Below the pieces are notes generated by a model. It saw only the letters and a list, made by a program, of their open reading frames with translations, was not told where the DNA came from and did not search any database. A stretch of 64,000 bases of DNA from Pictodentalium vernedei (Eukaryota > Mollusca > Scaphopoda > Dentaliida > Dentaliidae): contig CM062297.1 in NCBI GenBank assembly GCA_031216915.1, forward strand, positions 833,729,337-833,793,336, written 5' to 3'. Positions 58,745 to 64,000 of the stretch are shown here, one piece after another (position 1 is the stretch's first letter; each line of letters starts with the position of its first letter). Made by a program: the position numbers and the translations under genes.

Positions 58745-60442
58745 AGAGCATATTGCCGATAAGAAACCTGACCTGCTCATTTAGGTAGCAAGTTAAATAA
58801 ATATAGCGTCGTTCAACAGATCAAATGTCCGTGAGACATATCTGGACTATATCGGAAACTGAGGGATGATGTCCGTAAACCGATTAAGAATTCTGTGTCC
58901 AGTGGCGCTATCAGTCTCTTATCCGGCAACGCAGCATTTTGGTCTGGAGGAACAACGTCAGATGATAATGCCAGATGCACTTCATGGCAATTATGGTGTT
59001 CCGAAAAGGGAAAAAACAACTCATCCGTATCCCTTTCGCCATCCTGCCGGACCACTTTTAATTCTTGGTCGTCCGTGCCTGAACCTGCAGAACGTACCAA
59101 CCCAGCTTCCTCGGATAATTCCTGATCCGACAGAGTTACTGTCAGTTGCTGGGATGCTGCGATAATTTGTGCTATCTGTGATAGCATGTCCATAACAGAG
59201 GCCTGAGGAGCTGCGGTCTTATAGGATTTAGCCGCTGGAAGCTCCTTGGATGTTCACTCCTGCATACATCTAATATGTGAACGTCCAGAGTATGAAGGCC
59301 TTGTATCCTTGGCTACCGGATGGCGTGACCTGGTCGCCGTAGAATCCCTGGTCGGCGATGTTGGTTAAATATCACAGGTCACATAGCCAAGGTGCGGTCG
59401 CGTGTGCTGCCATAAGGATGAGGAAGCAGAAAGAGCAGTCTCTCCGGACTGTCTATATAACGGGGCGTCCCAAGCGGTGGACGTTTGCTCCGACTGAGGA
59501 ACATTTTGTACCACAACATCTGGGCCCAGATGTTGTAATACGAGAGAGGAACCTCTCTCGCTCGCAGCCCGGATGGACCTGGACGAGCTAGGAACCGGAC
59601 TAATAGGCTTCCTCCGTACCATCCTTGTATCCGTCGTCACTGGGTGTGCACATTGTATTTTATTGTGCTCGCATCACCCAAATCTCCTTCCTGGACCGCA
59701 ACGGACGAACACGGGTGCTGAGCCATTCGGTGAATGGTCGCGACACCGGGCGAGTTGATTGATTGATTTATTGGTGTTTAAGGTCACATACTTATGCACA
59801 ATGGCTAATCGTGACCGTGACAGTTTTACGGGTGGAGGAAGCCGGAGTACCCGGAGAGAACCACCGAGCAACGACGAGCAGCTGTCAGCTCTCCAACATC
59901 GTAACTCTGAACTCTGCACCGCAGCACAGGCAGGGTTCGACCGGGCGAGTTAGCAGATGCCAACGCCGTCGATCCTACTTGGGTCCTCTTAGGCAACTGA
60001 AGTATCTGCATGAGCACTTTACCGCTAGCTCTTCATTTGACTCTGACAATGGAAGCACACTTACGAAGACATCACGGTAACAATACCTAGTTCATGTTAC
60101 CCTATGAGACCTGTGGAGCTGTGGTCCTACATGAAATATCCGCTGGAAGCTCCCAGGACGGTCATTCCTGCATTTATATAATATGCGAACGTCCCAACTG
60201 GAAAGGTCTCGTATCCTTGGCCAGCAGATGGAGTGACCTGGTCGACGTGTATTCCTTGGTCGGCGAAGCAGGAGCACCAGGGACGTTCAATCCTGCATTT
60301 ATATAATATGCGAACATCCCCTGGAAATCTGTGGTCACATATCCAAGGTGCGGTCGTGTGTGTTGACGAGGATGAGGAAGTCAATATAACAGCCGCGTCG
60401 GACTGTTAGCAAGAATGATGACGTCAGGCCCACGTCCCGAAA
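58745..60442 (-). repeat. gag-like block, one full and one partial unit, copy D
   Basis: Landmarks TAGCGTCG (~58804), CCGAAAAGGGAAA and CCGGGCGAG match the units of A-C. The partial second unit resumes near 60104 and stops where copy E starts. Confidence 0.75.
59757..59939 (-). mobile_element. 5'-truncated SINE with 12-bp target duplication
   Basis: Minus-strand tail CCTTAAACACCAATAAATCA and a body matching the 3' half of the 5S-headed SINE (GTAACTCTGAACTCTGCACC; GAGAGAACCACCGAG on the plus strand). Flanked by ACCGGGCGAGTT at 59745-59756 and 59940-59951. Confidence 0.9.
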
Positions 60443-60686
60443 GTTGAAAAATGTATAGTAATTTATATATTTTTTAAACTTACCAATGACACAGACTTAG
60501 CTGGTGCTAACTCTTAAAAATTCAGGGCCAAACACAAATTTTGCCCCCCCCCCCCCCCCACCAGTCCCCAAAATTTGCATCAAAATCCAAAAAATCTATG
60601 TCCTATATGGTCCTCCATACTTTTGTCCGCTGCGCATGCGCAGTGTCAAGGAAGTACCGAAATTGGCGCCAAATCTTCATTCTTAC
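60443..60686 (-). repeat. DIRS copy E left inverted terminal repeat
   Basis: Starts GTTGAAAAATGTATAG; same layout as A-D, including the GCTGCGCATGCGCAGT site near 60629-60644. Right partner outside the window. Confidence 0.8.
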
Positions 60687-60758
60687 AACCAGTGCCTGGT
60701 AAGTGTTATGTAATCAGTAGGGAGGTATGAGTTCCCAACTCATGGGAGGGCCATCCCT

Positions 60759-60832
60759 GTCTGGGTCATTGGTAAGTATAAAAAATATATAAATTACTAT
60801 AAATTTTTCAACATTTTTATACTGTACCAATG
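60759..60832 (-). repeat. DIRS copy E internal complementary region
   Basis: Two-part sequence complementary to the left terminus and to the right terminus typical of the family. Confidence 0.75.
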
Positions 60833-60983
60833 ACTCGGAATAACTGACTCCAGAGGAGGTATTCCCTTGCTCTTCATTATAAAGCAGGTGATATAAGGGA
60901 ACACCATCCACCCCCCCCCCCCCCCCCCACCCTTCTTCTGGGTCAATCACCCCAGAACGAAGAAGGCAGCAGGACAGAGTCAC

Positions 60984-62272
60984 TGCTGGAACAGAAAGCC
61001 TGCATAACCATAGTTGCAACTGTTTAGTGGACGACATTCTGAGCAAGAGATAACAGACCTAAACAATGCAGGTCGCCAGAAATAGACTCAATATTTCTAA
61101 GATAAAAATTTGTGAACATAGAAGGCTGAGACCAGTATGCAGCCTTCAACAAATCGGTAATAGCAATACTATTAGCATAAGCCCAAGATGTAGACAGCGC
61201 CCTCACTTCATGTGCCGAAATCTTAAGCACAGCCTGCTGAGTAGAAGATAATTTGTCATAAGCAGTACGAATAGTCAATTGAATCCACCTTGAAATAGAA
61301 TGGACCGTGATGTCCCTTCTATTAGGCAGCAGAGACAGAAAGAAACGTTTTCGTCTCTTTCAGAAAAACTCAGATCTACGTTTGTAAATACGTATAGCTC
61401 TAACTGGACATAGCAAAGGCCTATGGCCGTCTGAGGACGGAAGAGCCTTAATAACAATAGGTTCAGGGTACTTATTAGGAGCCTGATTCTTAGCCAAAAA
61501 TCCAACATTAGTAGTCGCAAGTAATAGTATTACCAACACTACGAGAGTGAGAATCATCAACAGATAGTGCATGAAGCTCACTTACTCTTCTAGCAGAAGA
61601 GAAGGCTAAGAGAAAAGCTGTCTTATAAGATAAGTATTTGAAGTCTACCATGTCAAGGGGTTCAAAAGGCGCTTCTTTTAGCTTCAGAAGAACCCAAGCT
61701 AAATTCCACTTAGGAATTAACCTAAGGGTTCTAGGTCTATTTATCGAAAAGTTTTTAACTATTTGTAAGCTATCATGATGTGCATAAGTATCCGATAGCA
61801 TAGACCAATAACCCTTCATAGTTATTGGCTGCAGTTTGATCTCGTCAAACAAGCAGACCAAAAAATTAGCAATGTCTGGAATGGAGGGATCATAAATATC
61901 AATAGAATGATCCCTACATCAACGAGAGAAAACCTTCCACTTAGCAGCATAATTTAGCGAAGAGGAAGTTAGAAATTGCGTCCACTGCTCGTCCTGTAAA
62001 ATGCTTGCAGTGCAAGAAGGACCGCACAACGGAAATCTGTGAAGGTTGAGACCTTGCGGGTTGTGATGCAGTGTGCACGATTTCCTCTGCGACAGAAGGT
62101 CCTCCCATGGAGGAAGCTTCCGAGGAATGTCCCACAACAGACACCTGAATAGATTTATCCATGGTCTCTGGGGTGACAGAGATGCTACCAACAGAATCTT
62201 ACAGTGAGATTGCTTGATTCTTAGCAATATCTGTTGGATCAACGGAGCTGGAGGATACGCGCACCCTATCAT
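60984..62272 (-). pseudogene. tyrosine recombinase region, DIRS copy E
   Basis: Catalytic landmarks are visible: an arginine box AFLLAFSSARRVSELHALS (about 61560-61620), a middle block SSDGHRPLLCPVRAIRIY, and a C-terminal block with HEVRALSTSWAYAN (H-x-x-R) and SQPSMFTNFYLRNI (Tyr nucleophile, about 61080-61120). In DIRS elements this enzyme inserts a circular DNA copy without an integrase and without target duplications. Part of a broken element. Confidence 0.8.
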
Positions 62273-62311
62273 TCCGTCCCAATAGATCGAGAGAGCGTCT
62301 ACTGCGAATGC

Positions 62312-63803
62312 TCAAGGATTTGGGCATGGCGACACATACGTCTGCAACTGATTGTTGAGATGCGTCGCAAACAAGTCTATCATCGGACGATCCCAATGGT
62401 AGCAGATCTGATTAAATACTCGTTTGTTGAGAGTCCATTCTGACGCAACATTCAGTCTGCTAGAATGTTCAGACGACCCGGAATATGACGGACCGACAGA
62501 AGAACCTGATGCTCTAGGACAAACAGAAGGATTCTCTCCGTTAAGTTGAACAACGGAATGGAATGAGTGCCTCCCTGGTTCCCAATATACGCTACTACTG
62601 TCGAATTGTCGGACAGAATTTGAACATGTGAATTCTGAATAATGTTCATCCAATGACGTAGCACAAGCCAAATTGACATCATCTCTTTGATGTGCTTGTT
62701 TAGGAATTGCGGATCCCAAAGACCCTGGCACCTCGAATCTGTTGGGCTCAAAGTTGCGCCCAAACCTGTTTGACTCGCATCCGTCATAATCGTAAAAATC
62801 GGATCTGGCAGTTGCAGTGGCACTCCCTGAGTTAACCACTGAATATCTGCCCAGGTCTGAATCTCTTGTTTTACTTGGTTTGACAAGACGATGTTCGTTT
62901 CGAGCGAAGGAATCTTCACACTCCAATTATGAGTAAAAAATATCTGGAGTGGACGAGTGCGTAGGTGCCCCATCGAAATAAGATCTGTGGCGGCTACACA
63001 CAAACCTATCAGTCGCATGAATTCTCTCGCTGTTACTACATCTGAGTGTAGACAAAAGCGAGCGTAACAACTGACTAATTTCGCTCTGAGTAACGGCAGA
63101 TGAACCAGATTGTTGTGCGTCTCGAAGCTCATTCCCAAGTGAATGAATGACTTGGACGGAACTAGATCCGACTTCTTTTCGTTTACTATGAAACCGAGAC
63201 ATCGGAGCAGTTGAAGCAGACTCTGAACATCGCTCGGAAGCGTTAATCTGTCGCCGTACCTCTGAAGAATGTCGTCCAAGTAGGCCGACGTTACCGCAGA
63301 CGAATGAGCTCGGAAATGAGTCATTACCACGTTCATCATTCGAGTGAAGGCCCAGGGTGCTAGATTCAGACCGAAGCACATTGCTTGGAACTGATAAATG
63401 ACTCCTAGGACAGCGAAGCAAAGGTACTGAATGCCGGATATACCATGACGTGAAAGTACGCATCCTTGATCTTGATTTATATGGTCTCCATATAAAATTT
63501 TGGACCCACAATCAGCTTGTTTATCCAGCTTAAATCTATTACTGGACGGAACGAGCCGTCTGGTTTAGGAACCAGAAACAGATGGCTGTAGAAACCTGGA
63601 GATTCTTGGTTTTCTACGACCTCTATCGCGTTCTTCAGTAAAAGAGGCTGAACTTCTGAAAGAAGAGCGTCTCTTTTTAGAATATTCGACGGAAGTTGAG
63701 TCCATCTTGGACTTCGAGTTAACGGTGGCTTTCCTTTGAAGGACAGTTTCAGTCCTTCCGCCATTACCCTCGAACCCAAGGGTCCACCGTAATCAATTCC
63801 CAA
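62312..63803 (-). pseudogene. RT and RNase H region, DIRS copy E
   Basis: RT landmarks: FLVPKPDGSFRPVIDLSWIN near the start (about 63530-63590), CFGLNLAPWAFTRMMNVV, and the catalytic SAYLDDILQ (about 63260-63290). RNase H landmarks: TIMTDASQTGLGATL, SDNSTVVAYIGNQGGTHS and VRHIPGRLNILAD. The wording of RNase H is diagnostic of DIRS/PAT-type rather than Gypsy-type elements. Longest open piece 62452-63381 (309 codons). Part of a broken element. Confidence 0.85.
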
Positions 63804-64000
63804 TTTTGTAAATAACTCGACAACCTTCCGCCCACAGGAATGCGACAGAGGTCTACACCATCACTTCCTGGACCTGCGAGGCTTGAGGAAGTAGAAACCA
63901 CGTCTTCCCCGACCCGCGTCTGACCTATTATTACAGCCAGCGTTACGGCCCCTGCTAGAGTTGCTGCCTTGATGGTCTCGCGAATAAGGCCTAGAGGGCG

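Larger units (their letters stand above)
55031..60442 (-). mobile_element. DIRS-type retrotransposon copy D (fossil), interrupted by E
   Basis: Left inverted repeat 55031-55260, internal complementary region 55333-55419, a reduced recombinase region to about 56280, RNase H about 56345-57060, RT about 57060-57820, a Ser/Gly/Arg-rich gag end 57860-58252, then the gag-like block: one full unit about 58745-60080 and part of a second from about 60104. Copy E begins inside that second unit, so the right end of D is not seen here and presumably lies beyond E. A SINE is inserted at 59757-59939. Several breaks; more diverged than A-C. Confidence 0.8.
60443..64000 (-). mobile_element. DIRS-type retrotransposon copy E (fossil), runs off the window
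   Basis: The best-preserved coding copy. Left inverted repeat 60443-60686, internal complementary region about 60759-60832, tyrosine recombinase about 60984-62272, RNase H and RT about 62312-63803, and the start of a Ser/Gly/Arg-rich gag end at the window edge. It is inserted in copy D. The order gag, RT, RNase H, recombinase is that of DIRS elements. A modest number of breaks in the visible part. Confidence 0.85.

Overview
The window looks like repeat-rich, non-coding nuclear DNA from a marine mollusc, most probably a bivalve. The evidence is its repeat families. Helentron-type elements start ACAAGAGGCC, end in a GAGCTAA-like motif and carry internal ~165-170 bp tandem units. There are also DIRS-type tyrosine-recombinase retrotransposons, short foldback elements, and SINEs with tRNA or 5S rRNA heads. 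Species cannot be told from the sequence. Most open frames are shadows of repeats.

One host gene piece is clear. On the minus strand at 29433-29534 lies a 3'-terminal coding exon with a proper splice acceptor. It encodes a USP12/USP46-type ubiquitin hydrolase C-terminus (ending ...[13 protein letters not shown], stop). No upstream exon is visible between there and 64000. If the gene is intact, its last intron is longer than 34 kb and holds the DIRS nest, which runs in the same direction as the gene. A weaker exon candidate lies at 26311-26504 on the plus strand.

Layout. 1-10.3 kb: three Helentron-type (HINE/Pearl-like) elements, one inserted inside a TA-flanked pogo-like MITE and one with about 19 units of 167 bp. 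10.7-12 kb: a TTAA-flanked MITE and a foldback. 12.0-18.9 kb: DIRS copy A. 19-28.9 kb: a patchwork of a tRNA-headed SINE, a hAT-like MITE inside a pogo-like MITE, a fourth HINE, a dense cluster of TTAA-flanked hairpin MITEs, SINE tails and a 5S-headed SINE. 28.9-31.3 kb: the USP exon and otherwise unremarkable sequence. 31.3-32.1 kb: more MITEs. 32.2-64 kb: almost wholly DIRS sequence. Copy B abuts an older copy F. F is interrupted by copy C and by an L2-like LINE. A HINE fragment follows, then copy D, interrupted by copy E, which runs off the window.

All six DIRS copies point the same way (coding strand minus). They have inverted terminal repeats and an internal complementary region that matches both termini, the DIRS-1 architecture. 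A, B and C are close copies sharing a duplicated gag-like block and no recognisable RT. They sit at unrelated flanks, so they look like a non-autonomous subfamily that amplified after it formed. D and E keep RT and RNase H; E also keeps a recognisable tyrosine recombinase. All are fossils with broken frames.

All family calls rest on reading by eye. No alignment or database search was run.
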